DNA of 24,780 nucleotides from an uncultured Lachnospiraceae bacterium (GTDB lineage Bacteria > Bacillota_A > Clostridia > Lachnospirales > Lachnospiraceae): positions 1 to 24,780 of the forward strand of contig CAMWWF010000004.1 of assembly GCA_947177885.1 (NCBI GenBank). Direction: 5' to 3'. Numbering within the stretch: the first letter of the stretch is position 1; each line of letters begins with the position of its first letter. Below, one piece after another: positions 1 through 8,501 of this stretch. The notes under the pieces are model-generated. The model searched no databases, was not told where the DNA came from, and saw only the letters and a program-made list of their open reading frames with translations. A program made the translations under genes and the position numbers.

Positions 1-82
1 TCATAACTCTTTCGCCGTGTCAATATCTTTTTTCAATTTTTTTATTTTTTATTATGATAGTAAAATTTTCTCATCTGTTAAT

Positions 83-619
83 TCAGAGTGGATCTGCCAT
101 ATCCCACATGATCCAGGGAATCTGCCGGGGATCTCCAATGATTTTCTCGATTCCCACTGCGATCAGATTATGTCGGTAGATCCATGTAAGTATTTCACTC
201 TCCTTTGTGTATGCGGATATGATACCCGCCACCGCACTCGTATGGATCGGATTGCACATTAATATAAAAGTATAGATTGTCCAAAGGATCAGCATCACCT
301 CGAAAACACCGAATACCGCCCCCAACAGTTTATCAACAAAATGTATTACCGGAAGCCTGGCAATGACTTTTGCGGAAAAGAACACCACACCCAGCAGATG
401 ATGTACAATACCTATCAGGCACAACAGAAAAACGGCAATGATCACTCCCGAGATCCTTCCTGTCATATAGCCTTTTGCACCGAATGCGATCAATCCCGCC
501 ACCAGGCAGAGTGCGATCATGGAAACCAGCGAAATGATCTCCTTGACAATTCCCTTCCTGTATCCGTCTACCAGCTTACACAATGCAGCCACTGCCACAA
601 CAATCAATAATATATTCAT
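83..619 (-). CDS. CvpA family membrane protein
   Basis: This is a 178-residue hydrophobic protein resembling the CvpA/colicin V production family (PF02674), whose members are small inner-membrane proteins linked to envelope homeostasis. It has about four membrane spans: one at the N-terminus, one near residues 25-45, one near 55-75 and one near 105-125. The segment after the first span, with a DGYRKG motif, is typical of the family. I chose the ATG at 619 rather than the one 12 bases upstream because GAGAGG lies just before it, while the upstream ATG has no clear ribosome site. It follows the DUF5711 gene after about 50 bases on the same strand, so the two are probably co-transcribed. The exact biochemical role is unknown. 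Confidence 0.85.
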   Translation of the reverse strand: MNILLIVVAVAALCKLVDGYRKGIVKEIISLVSMIALCLVAGLIAFGAKGYMTGRISGVIIAVFLLCLIGIVHHLLGVVFFSAKVIARLPVIHFVDKLLGAVFGVFEVMLILWTIYTFILMCNPIHTSAVAGIISAYTKESEILTWIYRHNLIAVGIEKIIGDPRQIPWIMWDMADPL

Positions 620-669
620 TTTTCCTCTCATTCTGCCGCTTCATCAGCCTTCAGTTTTTCTCTTTTGTT

Positions 670-1884
670 TTATTTCAACTGAATGGTATCAATAGACGTA
701 TCTGTTACGATCACATACCTGTATGCATTGTTTGTGGGAACCATCAGTCTCACCGTCTTGGTAAAGTTCCCGTTAAACTTTTCTATTCCGTCCATTGTCA
801 TAATAACACATTCCGTTTCATTATAGATCACAAAATTGTCCTGCTCAAAGAAAATATCCGTATAGTCAATATCGAAATAGTAGCTCCCCTTCTTATGACT
901 CCCATCCCTGTTTGCATCAGTGCCATATACATCCAGGCGATATTTTTTATTTCCGCTGTCATCCTGGAATACAATTCCGATATATTTATCACTGTAATAT
1001 ACTGCCTGAACTTCCTCATCAAACAGGCATTCTTCCACAGAGACCGGCTTCTGACCGTCTCCGCCGAAGATGGTCAGGCGGCTGTCTCCCACCGCAAAAG
1101 CAGTCCTGTCATTCATAAACCGGATATACGGCACCAGCAGATCTGTATAAGAGTTATTGCTTACGATAAAATCACTGTTGTTCTCCCCGACACGGCCAAA
1201 ATTGTAAAATACAATGTTTGTTTTCAGGACACCCGCATCCACATACACATAGGCAACAGCCAACAGTTCGCCTCCGGGCGACAGGCTGACCGCCATCGGA
1301 TATCCCGAACTGTCCATGCGGGTACGTCCCTCATAAACATTATCGCCACTGGCAGGATATGTATTGACCCACGTGACATCCGTATCGGCAAGCACCGCTG
1401 TCACCGTGCCATCCGCCGCCACTGAAATATCCCGGATCGGCAGGTTGGTGGTAATCTCATTCAGGCGTTTTTCCGTATCCTGCACATAAATGCTTCTGCC
1501 GTTATAGCTGGCGATGGCCACGGTACTTCCGCAAACAGCCACCTTGATATCCTGGATCTGGTAGGTCTGGTTCCAGCTGACATTCCCCTTTGAATCAGTA
1601 CAATGTGCTCCATCCTTACTGTAAGTCAGAATGGAATTCCCAAGCCTGACATCCACGGCACCCGTAACAGCATCCCTTTCCACAGTCGAAATGGTATCAT
1701 AATCTGTATAAACATGACGCTTATACTGCACTGCGATCAATACGATCAACGCTATGGCAACTATCACGAGCAAAAGGATCCGGTACATCGATGTCAGCTT
1801 ATGTTTCTGGATTTTTTTCATGTAATCCAGCTGTTTTTGTTCTCGTTTTTCTCTTTCCTTAATGAAATTTTTGATATCTGCCAT
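670..1884 (-). CDS. DUF5711 family membrane-anchored beta-propeller-like protein
   Basis: This 404-residue protein has a charged, helical cytoplasmic N-terminus (about residues 1-33, rich in Lys, Glu and Gln), one membrane span at about 35-53, and a long outer region of repeating beta-strand blocks. The blocks contain recurring patterns such as aromatic-x-D/N turns and 'SPGGELLAV', typical of WD-like propellers. It matches what I know of the DUF5711 family, found mainly in Lachnospiraceae and without an assigned function. The start ATG at 1884 has GGAGG a few bases upstream. A promoter lies just upstream (1962-1990), and cvpA follows directly, so this is probably the first gene of a two-gene envelope transcript. 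A sensory or scaffold role outside the membrane is only a guess. Confidence 0.82.
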   Translation of the reverse strand: MADIKNFIKEREKREQKQLDYMKKIQKHKLTSMYRILLLVIVAIALIVLIAVQYKRHVYTDYDTISTVERDAVTGAVDVRLGNSILTYSKDGAHCTDSKGNVSWNQTYQIQDIKVAVCGSTVAIASYNGRSIYVQDTEKRLNEITTNLPIRDISVAADGTVTAVLADTDVTWVNTYPASGDNVYEGRTRMDSSGYPMAVSLSPGGELLAVAYVYVDAGVLKTNIVFYNFGRVGENNSDFIVSNNSYTDLLVPYIRFMNDRTAFAVGDSRLTIFGGDGQKPVSVEECLFDEEVQAVYYSDKYIGIVFQDDSGNKKYRLDVYGTDANRDGSHKKGSYYFDIDYTDIFFEQDNFVIYNETECVIMTMDGIEKFNGNFTKTVRLMVPTNNAYRYVIVTDTSIDTIQLK

Positions 1885-1961
1885 TGTGCCTCCGTATGCC
1901 TTTGTTTATCGAACCCGAGATAATGGTCGTCACGAAGTGACACTTTTATCTACACGGCATA

Positions 1962-1990
1962 AGTATACCACATATATGATCTTATGGTAA
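1962..1990 (-). promoter_or_regulatory. Predicted sigma-A promoter for the DUF5711-cvpA unit
   Basis: Read on the minus strand there is TTACCA (-35, 4 of 6) at 1990-1985, a 17-base spacer, and TATACT (-10, 5 of 6) at 1967-1962. Transcription would start near 1955, leaving a leader of about 70 bases. The -35 box overlaps the stop codon of the LysM gene upstream. Confidence 0.5.
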
Positions 1991-3094
1991 TAAAATTTTC
2001 TGTCCCACCTTTATGTCATCAGGATTGCCGATGTCATTCAGGTCACATACTTCCTGAAGCTTTTGATCGCTCCCGTAAACCGTCACACAAATGCCAATCA
2101 GCGTATCTCCTCTTTTAATGACATATGCCGTCGGTTCGGAGGTAGGTTCCGGTGTCGGTTCCGGTTCGGGAGTGGCGGACGCTTCCGGAACTTCTGTGGC
2201 GGCTGGTTCCGGAACAACCGTAGGCGCTGGTTCCGGAACAACCGTGGGCGCTGGTTCCGGTGTCGGCACATCGGAAGGCTCTGCCACCGCATCATTTTCT
2301 ATTCGAATGGCTTCTGCCAGCTTATCCTCCGCCACCACGGTTCCTGCCTCCGCAGAAAAGTTTGATACCTCTACCACATCCGGGATCTGCTGTTGCGAAA
2401 TATTTTCGATCATCCGCCTTGCAGCTATTTGTAATTCACTCAGCCCGTTTTCATTATTAATGGCGGCCAATCCTGTCACACATAAAACCGCAAAGACAAT
2501 CGCGGCAGAATATTTCATTCTGCGCAGACTGTCTCCGGATTGTTTTTCCTTTGTGCGTTTTTCATGAGTCTTGTCCATCTCTGTCTGTCTGCGTCTCTCC
2601 TCCTGACGCTTTTTGACCATATCGTACTTTTCCTGCTCTACCTGTTCCGGAACCGCATCTTCCTGGCGCTGCTCCAGCATATACGCCAGCATGCAGTCAT
2701 TCTTTTCATAAAACTGTGCATAACCGGATATGTACCTGCACACTCCCTGTTCGCAGATTTGAAATCCCTCTATCATCTCTCCATTTAAAATCTTATATCC
2801 CAGAAAGTTGTACTCCCTAAAATAACGCTGCCGCTGTCTTTCAATCTCCTGCTGTACCGCCTGCGACAGATGTCTGCTTTCCCGTTGAAGAAAATTAAGT
2901 TTTGCCGCCCCATACAAAAACAGATAGCTGATTCCCGCTTCCTCCCTGCGTGTTCCGTATAGGGCAACCGCCAGATTTTTGTCTCCCGCCACTCTGTTCA
3001 GCTGTTTTAAATAGGAAACAACATAATCCTCCGCATAAATCTTACAAAATTTATCCGACTCCCCAATCTGCGTAATATTTTTAGGTAATTCCAT
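1982..3094 (-). CDS. LysM-domain protein with cytoplasmic N-terminal domain and single membrane span
   Basis: This 370-residue protein has an N-terminal soluble region (1-155), a charged Arg/Glu/Lys/Gln-rich stretch (about 155-192), one membrane span (about 194-212), a low-complexity Pro-Glu-Thr-Ala linker (about 270-322) and a C-terminal LysM domain (about 323-370, 'YVIKRGDTL...GNPDDIKVGQKILLP'). LysM domains bind N-acetylglucosamine polymers such as peptidoglycan. The layout implies type II topology, with the large N-terminal domain inside and LysM in the wall. The start at 3094 is set by a strong GGGAGG 7 bases before the ATG; two upstream in-frame ATGs lack this. The linker holds two near-identical 24-base repeats. 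I do not recognise the N-terminal domain. It may link wall state to the cytoplasm, but that is inference. Confidence 0.85.
   Translation of the reverse strand: MELPKNITQIGESDKFCKIYAEDYVVSYLKQLNRVAGDKNLAVALYGTRREEAGISYLFLYGAAKLNFLQRESRHLSQAVQQEIERQRQRYFREYNFLGYKILNGEMIEGFQICEQGVCRYISGYAQFYEKNDCMLAYMLEQRQEDAVPEQVEQEKYDMVKKRQEERRRQTEMDKTHEKRTKEKQSGDSLRRMKYSAAIVFAVLCVTGLAAINNENGLSELQIAARRMIENISQQQIPDVVEVSNFSAEAGTVVAEDKLAEAIRIENDAVAEPSDVPTPEPAPTVVPEPAPTVVPEPAATEVPEASATPEPEPTPEPTSEPTAYVIKRGDTLIGICVTVYGSDQKLQEVCDLNDIGNPDDIKVGQKILLP
2205..2260 (-). repeat. 24-base tandem repeat in the Pro/Glu linker of the LysM protein
   Basis: Two adjacent 24-base units (2205-2228 and 2229-2252) differ at one base and are followed by the first 8 bases of a third. 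Each encodes eight residues of the form PEPAPTVV. They lie wholly inside the linker between the membrane span and the LysM domain, so a change in copy number would alter linker length without shifting the frame. Confidence 0.8.
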
Positions 3095-3195
3095 AAAAAC
3101 ACCTCCCACACCGTTTTCGTTAATCATAGCATTCGGCATGCGAGGTATTTTAGCATTCTTTGTCGCGTTACACTAAAAAGTGCTCGACATAATTT

Positions 3196-4242
3196 TTAAA
3201 CTTCAAACCGATAAACTGTTTCCGAGTCGTACTCTCTTCCCTCTCCAAACACAGCTGAAGGGAAGTTGGGATGATGGATGGCATCAGGGAAATACTGTGT
3301 TTCCAGGCAAAATCCCATACGGGCATTATAGCTTATTCCGCCTTTGCCTTTCTGCTCCGCGATGAAATTGCCTGCATAAAACTGCACACCCGGAAGGGTT
3401 GTAAATACTTCCATCACCCTGCCGCTTTCAGGCGCTTTCACAGTAGCGAAATGACGCAGACTGCCGTCCCAATCGTCAATGACCCAGTTATGGTCGTAAC
3501 CGCCGGTAAGTTCCAACTGTTCGAAGGTCTCATTGATATCCTTTCCCACTCTTTTCGGCGTTGTGAAATCCATAGGAGTTCCTTCCACCGGTGCGATCTC
3601 TCCGGTAGGGATCGCACCAGCCATAACGGGAGTATAGCAGGAAGCACCCAGCCGGAGCTCATGTCCTTTCATACTGCCACTGTCATGTCCGTCCAGATTA
3701 AAGTATGTATGGTTTGTCAGATTCAGAATGGTTTTTTTATCACTTGTTCCATGATAGTGAATCTTCAACTCATTTTCTTCTGTCAAAGTATAACGTACAC
3801 TCACTTCCCTGTTCCCGGGGAATCCCATGCTGCCACTGTCTTTCAGCGTGAAGATCACACTGTCGCCCTCCGTATCCGTATCCCAGATCCGCTTGTGGTA
3901 TCCCTCGTCCTTATGGCTGTGCAGATTGTTCTCACCATCATTCACATCCACATGATATGTATTTCCCTCTATTTCAAAAGCCGCGCCCGCTATCCTGTTC
4001 GCACTGGGTCCTATCACCACACCGAAGAAACTGGGATTATTCAGATAATCCTCCGCTTTATCAAACCCCAATACCACGTCCGCCATTACACCGTTTTTGT
4101 CCGGAACCAACAGGCTTACCAACGCTGCGCCCAAATTTGACACGGAAATACTCATCCCGCTTTTATTAGTCAGGGTAAACAATTTTACCGCTGTTTTGTC
4201 CCAGTAAGTGCCAAACACCTTTTCCTCAACCGCCATGTCCAT
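3196..4242 (-). CDS. galM: Aldose 1-epimerase (galactose mutarotase)
   Basis: This 348-residue protein of usual family length interconverts the alpha and beta anomers of aldohexoses such as galactose and glucose in the cytoplasm. The family signatures are all present: the substrate Arg in 'GPSANRI' (about R83), a His pair in 'NNLHSH' (about 108-110), the catalytic acid His in 'NHTYFNL' (about H178), the substrate Asp in 'GGYDHNW' (about D250), and the catalytic base Glu in 'CLETQ' (about E314) just before the typical 'HHPNFPS'. The first ATG (4242) and a second one two codons later share one weak purine-rich site (AAAGGG), so the exact start is uncertain by two residues. There are no galactose pathway genes beside it, so it probably works on sugars from several sources. 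Confidence 0.93.
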   Translation of the reverse strand: MDMAVEEKVFGTYWDKTAVKLFTLTNKSGMSISVSNLGAALVSLLVPDKNGVMADVVLGFDKAEDYLNNPSFFGVVIGPSANRIAGAAFEIEGNTYHVDVNDGENNLHSHKDEGYHKRIWDTDTEGDSVIFTLKDSGSMGFPGNREVSVRYTLTEENELKIHYHGTSDKKTILNLTNHTYFNLDGHDSGSMKGHELRLGASCYTPVMAGAIPTGEIAPVEGTPMDFTTPKRVGKDINETFEQLELTGGYDHNWVIDDWDGSLRHFATVKAPESGRVMEVFTTLPGVQFYAGNFIAEQKGKGGISYNARMGFCLETQYFPDAIHHPNFPSAVFGEGREYDSETVYRFEV

Positions 4243-4375
4243 TTTCCCTTTCTATTCCATTGTCGTGTGTCACGATCTGTTCCGCCTCTGCCAAAACAAT
4301 TCCCCGATCGGCAGATATGGTACAATAAGTCCATATTCAGGACAGTCAGCGGCCGAATGGCCATCCTTACCATGA

Positions 4376-4972
4376 TCACAGCTCTATCCTGCCTTCCAGC
4401 GCTCTCAACAGCGTCACCTCGTCAATATATTCCAGATCGCCGCCCACAGGCACGCCGCTGGCAATGCGGGTTACTTTCACACCGACAGGCTTGATCATCT
4501 TGCTGATATACATTGCCGTGGTCTCACCCTCCAGGCTGGAGTTGGTGGCAATGATAACCTCCTCCACTTCGCCCTGAAGGCGTTCTACCAGTTCCTTCAG
4601 TTTAATATCTCCGGGACCGATCCCCAACATAGGCGAGATAGCGCCGTGAAGCACATGGTAGATGCCTTCGTATCTTCCGGTTTTCTCATAAGCTGCCAGA
4701 TCCCTTGTATTTTCCACAACCATGATCAGACCGTGGTTGCGATTTTTATTGGCACAGACAGGACAGACATCCCGGTCCGTCAAGGTATAGCATTCTTTGC
4801 AATACCTGACATTCTCCTTTGCATCCACAATGGAAGACGCCAGACGCTGTACTTTGTCCTTGGGCATATTGATCAGATGAAAAGCCAGACGCTGCGCCGA
4901 TTTGCTTCCGATTCCGGGAAGCGCCGCCAGTTCTTCTATTAATTTGTTGATATGTCCGCTGTATAGATCCAT
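4376..4972 (-). CDS. recR: Recombination mediator RecR
   Basis: This 198-residue protein of standard length works with RecO and RecF to load RecA on gapped DNA. It has an N-terminal helix-hairpin-helix region ('LPGIGSKSAQRLAFHL', about 17-32), a four-cysteine zinc finger (C58, C61, C70, C73), a Toprim domain starting at 'IMVVEN', and the C-terminal 'ASGVPVGGDLEYIDEVTL' segment. Its ATG overlaps the last base of the upstream ybaB stop codon (TGATG), which implies translational coupling. It is the last gene of dnaX-ybaB-recR, an order conserved across many bacteria. Confidence 0.97.
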   Translation of the reverse strand: MDLYSGHINKLIEELAALPGIGSKSAQRLAFHLINMPKDKVQRLASSIVDAKENVRYCKECYTLTDRDVCPVCANKNRNHGLIMVVENTRDLAAYEKTGRYEGIYHVLHGAISPMLGIGPGDIKLKELVERLQGEVEEVIIATNSSLEGETTAMYISKMIKPVGVKVTRIASGVPVGGDLEYIDEVTLLRALEGRIEL

Positions 4973-5319
4973 CAGAAAGGAAAGCCTCCGCCCAGGCCGC
5001 CCGTCATCCTGCCCATCAATTCCGCGCTCGCTTCCTCCGCCTGACGCAGCGCTTCATTGGTCGCGGCCATGATCAGATCCTGCAGCATTTCGATATCCTC
5101 AGGATCCACGACTTCCTCAGACAATTTCACCCTCAGGATTTCCTTCTTACCGCTTACCGTCACTTCTACGGCCCCGCCGCCTGCTGCCGCTGTGAATTCC
5201 TTCGTCTCAAGCTCCTTCTGTCCTTCCTCCATCTGACGCTGCATTCTCTGCGCCTGCTTCATCAGATTGCTCATATTTCCGGGCATTCCTCCTCCGGGAA
5301 ATCCTCCGCGTTTTGCCAT
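4972..5319 (-). CDS. YbaB/EbfC family nucleoid-associated protein
   Basis: This 115-residue protein belongs to the small DNA-binding YbaB/EbfC family (PF02575), which forms dimers that bind DNA and is almost always found between dnaX and recR, as here. The N-terminus is Gly/Met-rich ('GGFPGGGMPGNMSNLMKQAQRMQRQM') and leads into a long helix, followed by the beta core and the Gly-Gly-rich C-terminus ending in 'GLGGGFPF'. The start at 5319 is chosen because GGGAG lies about seven bases upstream; an ATG 18 bases further upstream precedes that site. The gene ends by overlapping recR by one base. Confidence 0.95.
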   Translation of the reverse strand: MAKRGGFPGGGMPGNMSNLMKQAQRMQRQMEEGQKELETKEFTAAAGGGAVEVTVSGKKEILRVKLSEEVVDPEDIEMLQDLIMAATNEALRQAEEASAELMGRMTGGLGGGFPF

Positions 5320-5359
5320 TTTTTTCTCCCTTCTCATCCTAATTGTCGCTTACGGCAAT

Positions 5360-6928
5360 TTATTCCTCGTCTTCTTCCTCCTCAATCTCCATATTGACAA
5401 ACTGAGAAAGATCCACATAATTTTCCTCAAATTCATCCTGACTCCTGACAGTCTGGATGTTCACTTCAATCTCCCTTCCGGAAAGATCGGAAAGCAGATT
5501 TTCAAGCTGCTGTTTGTTTTCCGCGTGCTGTGTAAAATAGTCCGACGCCATGCCGTCCTCCAGCACGATCATCAGTTTATTGTCACCGCCAAGACTGAGC
5601 TTCGCCCCTTTTAAATAGATCTTCATCGGGTTCTCCACGCTGCCCACAATGACCTGCCACTTTGCCACGATCTGCTCCACTTCTTCCGGAATTGCCTTGG
5701 GGAGCTGCGGTTTCGGCTTTTTCACCGCATCTGACGTTCGTGTCACTTCCCCCGCGTCAGCCGTGACGAAAACCCCGTTTTCCACCTTGTCTTCCACCTG
5801 ACGGATCCGATCCAGAATCGCCTCCCGATCCGTCTCCATCTCCGGTTTACAGAGCTTGATCAACGCGATCTCCACCAGAATACGCTTCTGTGCCGCATAG
5901 CGTATCTGTCCCGACAGTTCCGAAAAGATCCTGATATAGCGGATGATCCTGTCCATATCCGCCATTCCGGATTCTTCCTTAAGGCGCTTTAAATTGTCCG
6001 TGGACATATCAATGACATCTTCCAGATTATCCGATGCCTGCACAAGCATCAGATTCCGCAGATACCATGTGAAATCCGTCACAAACTGAGTCAGTTCCCG
6101 TCCCTGCATGACGATCTCTTCCAATAATCCCACACAGCCCAGAACATCCCTGTCCAGAACATGCCGCAACAGTCGGCTGAACACTTCCGTATCCACTGCA
6201 CCCAGCACATCCAACACCTTATCATAGGTCAGCTCCTGTCCCAGATGAAAAGCAATACATTGATCCAGCAGGCTTAAAGCGTCACGCATGGAACCGTCCG
6301 CTGTTTTTGCAATGTACCGCAGCGCCTTTTCCTCCACCTGCACTTCCTCGGCACCGATCAGCTCCTTCATCCGGTCAGTGATCGTATCAATGGAAATCCT
6401 TTTAAAATCATATCTCTGGCAGCGGGACAAAATAGTCACAGGCAGCTTATGTACCTCTGTCGTTGCCAGGATAAAGATCACATAGGAGGGCGGCTCTTCC
6501 AAAGTCTTCAACAATGCGTTAAAAGCTCCTATGGAGAGCATATGCACCTCATCTATGATATAAACCTTGTATTTTCCCTCTGCGGGAGAGTATGACACCT
6601 CATCCACGATCTCACGGATATTATCCACACCATTGTTGGAAGCAGCATCGATCTCAATCACATTCATGCTTGCCCCCGCAGCAATCGCCCTACAGATACG
6701 GCATTCTCCGCAGGGGCCGTCCTCAGACGGATCTTCACAGTTCACGGTACGCGCAAAAATTTTGGCTACCGTGGTCTTTCCCGTTCCCCTTGTACCGGTA
6801 AACAGGTAGGCATGTCCGATACGGTTTGCCTTTAACTGATTTTTCAGGGTAGTCACTATATGATCCTGCCCCTTCACATCCGTGAAAGTATCCGGGCGGA
6901 ACTTTCGGTATAATGCTGTGTATGACAT
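5360..6928 (-). CDS. dnaX: DNA polymerase III subunits gamma/tau
   Basis: This is the AAA+ clamp-loader ATPase of the replicative polymerase, 522 residues. The motifs in order are Walker A 'GTRGTGKT' (about 45-52), a zinc module with cysteines at about 64, 73, 76 and 79, Walker B 'DEVH' (about 126-129), and the sensor/arginine-finger 'LSRCQRYDF' (about 167-175). A variable tail ends in a run of acidic residues. The tail is short compared with tau of Escherichia coli, as is common in clostridia. The ATG at 6928 is preferred over a GTG nine bases upstream because AAAGGTG sits about seven bases before the ATG. It begins 54 bases after pfkA stops, so it may be read from the pfkA promoter; I see no strong promoter in the gap. 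Confidence 0.96.
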   Translation of the reverse strand: MSYTALYRKFRPDTFTDVKGQDHIVTTLKNQLKANRIGHAYLFTGTRGTGKTTVAKIFARTVNCEDPSEDGPCGECRICRAIAAGASMNVIEIDAASNNGVDNIREIVDEVSYSPAEGKYKVYIIDEVHMLSIGAFNALLKTLEEPPSYVIFILATTEVHKLPVTILSRCQRYDFKRISIDTITDRMKELIGAEEVQVEEKALRYIAKTADGSMRDALSLLDQCIAFHLGQELTYDKVLDVLGAVDTEVFSRLLRHVLDRDVLGCVGLLEEIVMQGRELTQFVTDFTWYLRNLMLVQASDNLEDVIDMSTDNLKRLKEESGMADMDRIIRYIRIFSELSGQIRYAAQKRILVEIALIKLCKPEMETDREAILDRIRQVEDKVENGVFVTADAGEVTRTSDAVKKPKPQLPKAIPEEVEQIVAKWQVIVGSVENPMKIYLKGAKLSLGGDNKLMIVLEDGMASDYFTQHAENKQQLENLLSDLSGREIEVNIQTVRSQDEFEENYVDLSQFVNMEIEEEEDEE

Positions 6929-6982
6929 TTGTGTCACCTTTCTCTTCCATTATCATTCCCGGCGCAGAATTTTCTCCAGAAC

Positions 6983-8056
6983 TTAATCGCCAAAGGAAAT
7001 CCCCAGCAACTTTGCCTCCTGCACAATGGTGGCATCCGGCTCGATCATCTTCAGCTTACCCGCCACATCCTCCAGAGGGACGCGGACAATCTCACGATTC
7101 TTGTATCCCACCATAAATCCATACTGGTTGTCCAGGATCAGCTTGCCTGCCTCGGCGCCCAGGCGGCTTGCAAAAACTCTGTCGTAGGGACAGGGGCTTC
7201 CGCCTCTCTGGGTATGGCCGGGAACCGTTACGCGGACTTCCCTGCCCGTCTTCTGCTGGATAGCTGCCGCCACCTCATAGGATACGGAAGGATAAGTCCT
7301 TTTCTCCAGTTTCTTCTTGTAATCCTTCTTGGACAGTTTCGCGTCCTCCTTGGAGATAGCTCCCTCCGCCACTGCGATAATGGTAAAACGACTGCCTCTC
7401 TTATCACGTTCCTCAATCTTATCCACTACTTTATCAATATCATAAGGAATCTCAGGAAGCAAAATGATATCCGCGCCTCCCGCCATGCCGGCATTCAGTG
7501 TCAGCCAGCCGACCTTATGTCCCATAACTTCCACGATAAATACGCGTCCGTGGGAAGCCGCCGTAGTGTGTATGCAGTCGATGGCCTCCGTGGCAATGTT
7601 CACCGCGCTCTGGAAACCGAATGTCATATCCGTACCCCAGAGGTCATTGTCGATGGTCTTAGGCAGGGTGATGATGTTCAGCCCTTCCTGTCTCAGCAGA
7701 TTCGCCGTTTTATGTGTGCCGTTTCCTCCCAGGATCACCAGACAGTCCAGCTGCAGCTTATAATAATTCTGCTTCATTGCCTCCACTTTATTCAATCCGT
7801 TTTTATCCGGATCCTGTATGGTCTTAAAAGGAGTACGGGAGGTTCCGAGAATAGTGCCTCCCTTTGTCAGGATACCGGAAAAGTCTCTCCCGGTCAGCAT
7901 CTGGAATCTGCTGTAGATCAATCCCCTATATCCATCCAGGAATCCATATATTTCAACATCTTCCTTACTGTAGTCCAGAGACTTTACCACACCTCGCATA
8001 GCCGCATTCAAAGCCTGGCAGTCACCGCCGCTGGTTAACATACCGATTCGTTTCAT
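6983..8056 (-). CDS. pfkA: 6-phosphofructokinase
   Basis: This 357-residue enzyme phosphorylates fructose 6-phosphate to fructose 1,6-bisphosphate, the committed step of glycolysis. The nucleotide site reads 'LGGNGTHKTA' (about 109-118) and the catalytic loop 'PKTIDND' (about 132-138, base D136). 'PGHTQRGGSP' (about 279-288) binds sugar phosphate. The Gly after Asn in GGNGT is the residue associated with ATP use, while pyrophosphate enzymes carry Asp there; the Lys in PKTIDND is shared with the mixed or pyrophosphate-related clade. This points to an ATP-type member of that clade. Asn replaces the Asp of the usual GGDGS. The start at 8056 has GAGGAGG nine bases upstream; an upstream in-frame start lies before that site. 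Confidence 0.92.
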   Translation of the reverse strand: MKRIGMLTSGGDCQALNAAMRGVVKSLDYSKEDVEIYGFLDGYRGLIYSRFQMLTGRDFSGILTKGGTILGTSRTPFKTIQDPDKNGLNKVEAMKQNYYKLQLDCLVILGGNGTHKTANLLRQEGLNIITLPKTIDNDLWGTDMTFGFQSAVNIATEAIDCIHTTAASHGRVFIVEVMGHKVGWLTLNAGMAGGADIILLPEIPYDIDKVVDKIEERDKRGSRFTIIAVAEGAISKEDAKLSKKDYKKKLEKRTYPSVSYEVAAAIQQKTGREVRVTVPGHTQRGGSPCPYDRVFASRLGAEAGKLILDNQYGFMVGYKNREIVRVPLEDVAGKLKMIEPDATIVQEAKLLGISFGD

Positions 8057-8121
8057 ACACAATTCCTCCTCTTTTCTCACTGCACCTATTGTTACCGTTT
8101 TGTAATAAACCTATATATAGA

Positions 8122-8150
8122 ATATTACCCTTTCTGAAATAAATTTGCAA
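8122..8150 (-). promoter_or_regulatory. Predicted promoter for pfkA
   Basis: On the minus strand TTGCAA (8150-8145) is followed by a 17-base spacer and TAATAT (8127-8122). Each box matches consensus at 4 of 6 positions. A leader of about 60 bases would carry the strong pfkA ribosome site. Confidence 0.45.
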
Positions 8151-8189
8151 CTGTTAGAGGAAGTCTCACAAGAAAAATCTTTCCGCCTC

Positions 8190-8218
8190 TTGCAAAAACG
8201 GCCAAAATATTATAAAAT
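8190..8218 (+). promoter_or_regulatory. Predicted promoter for tRNA-Ser
   Basis: TTGCAA (8190-8195), a 17-base spacer and TAAAAT (8213-8218, 5 of 6 match). Initiation near 8225 would give a short 5' leader of about 20 bases before the mature tRNA end at 8247. It is divergent from the pfkA promoter, with the same -35 hexamer. Confidence 0.55.
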
Positions 8219-8246
8219 ACAATTTAGTCGTCTCAGGCAGCACAAT

Positions 8247-8335
8247 GGAGATGTACCCAAGTGGCTGAAGGGTCCGGATTCGAAATCCGGTAGGTCGGCT
8301 TTGCCGGCGCATGGGTTCAAATCCCATCATCTCCG
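8247..8335 (+). tRNA. tRNA-Ser (anticodon CGA)
   Basis: The 89-base gene folds as a class II tRNA. The acceptor arms GGAGATG (8247-8253) and CATCTCC (8328-8334) pair, with discriminator G at 8335. The anticodon stem CCGGA/TCCGG encloses loop TTCGAAA with anticodon CGA at 8281-8283, which reads UCG codons. A long variable arm (about 8289-8310) and a T-arm with GGTTCAAATCC follow. CCA is not encoded. Confidence 0.95.
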
Positions 8336-8343
8336 CTATTCAC

Positions 8344-8400
8344 AACCCCGGCAGATACAGCGGTTCGCCAGAGCCCTTGTATTTGCCGGGGTTTTGTTTA
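8344..8400 (+). terminator. Rho-independent terminator of tRNA-Ser
   Basis: Fifteen-base arms AACCCCGGCAGATAC (8344-8358) and GTATTTGCCGGGGTT (8379-8393) pair with one mismatch. The loop holds a small GCGG hairpin, and the stem runs into TTTTGTTTAT. Confidence 0.88.
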
Positions 8401-8501
8401 TGTCCTCTTTAAAACCATACGCCGCATTGCCCGCCTTTGTCATCCCTCCAAAAATAACTATGCTGCCCTGTATATCCGCCGGACGGCCATATGGCATTTT
8501 C

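Noticed and set aside
1..48. Short minus-strand frame ending at base 1
   Set aside because: It has no start codon with a ribosome site and at most about 15 codons. The region is an A/T-rich spacer.
1930..1945. GTCAC/GTGAC inverted repeat upstream of the DUF5711 gene
   Set aside because: Five-base arms are short enough to occur by chance, and no second copy was seen.
2205..2260. Tandem repeat considered as a CRISPR remnant
   Set aside because: The units are adjacent without spacers and encode an in-frame protein linker.
4335..4375. GGCC-ATTC-GGCC hairpin after recR considered as terminator
   Set aside because: The stem is only four base pairs and no T-run follows.
5717..5723. Possible programmed frameshift site in dnaX (GAAAAAG on the coding strand)
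   Set aside because: The heptamer lacks the first A of the functional A-AAA-AAG site, and I saw no supporting ribosome-like site or stem-loop.
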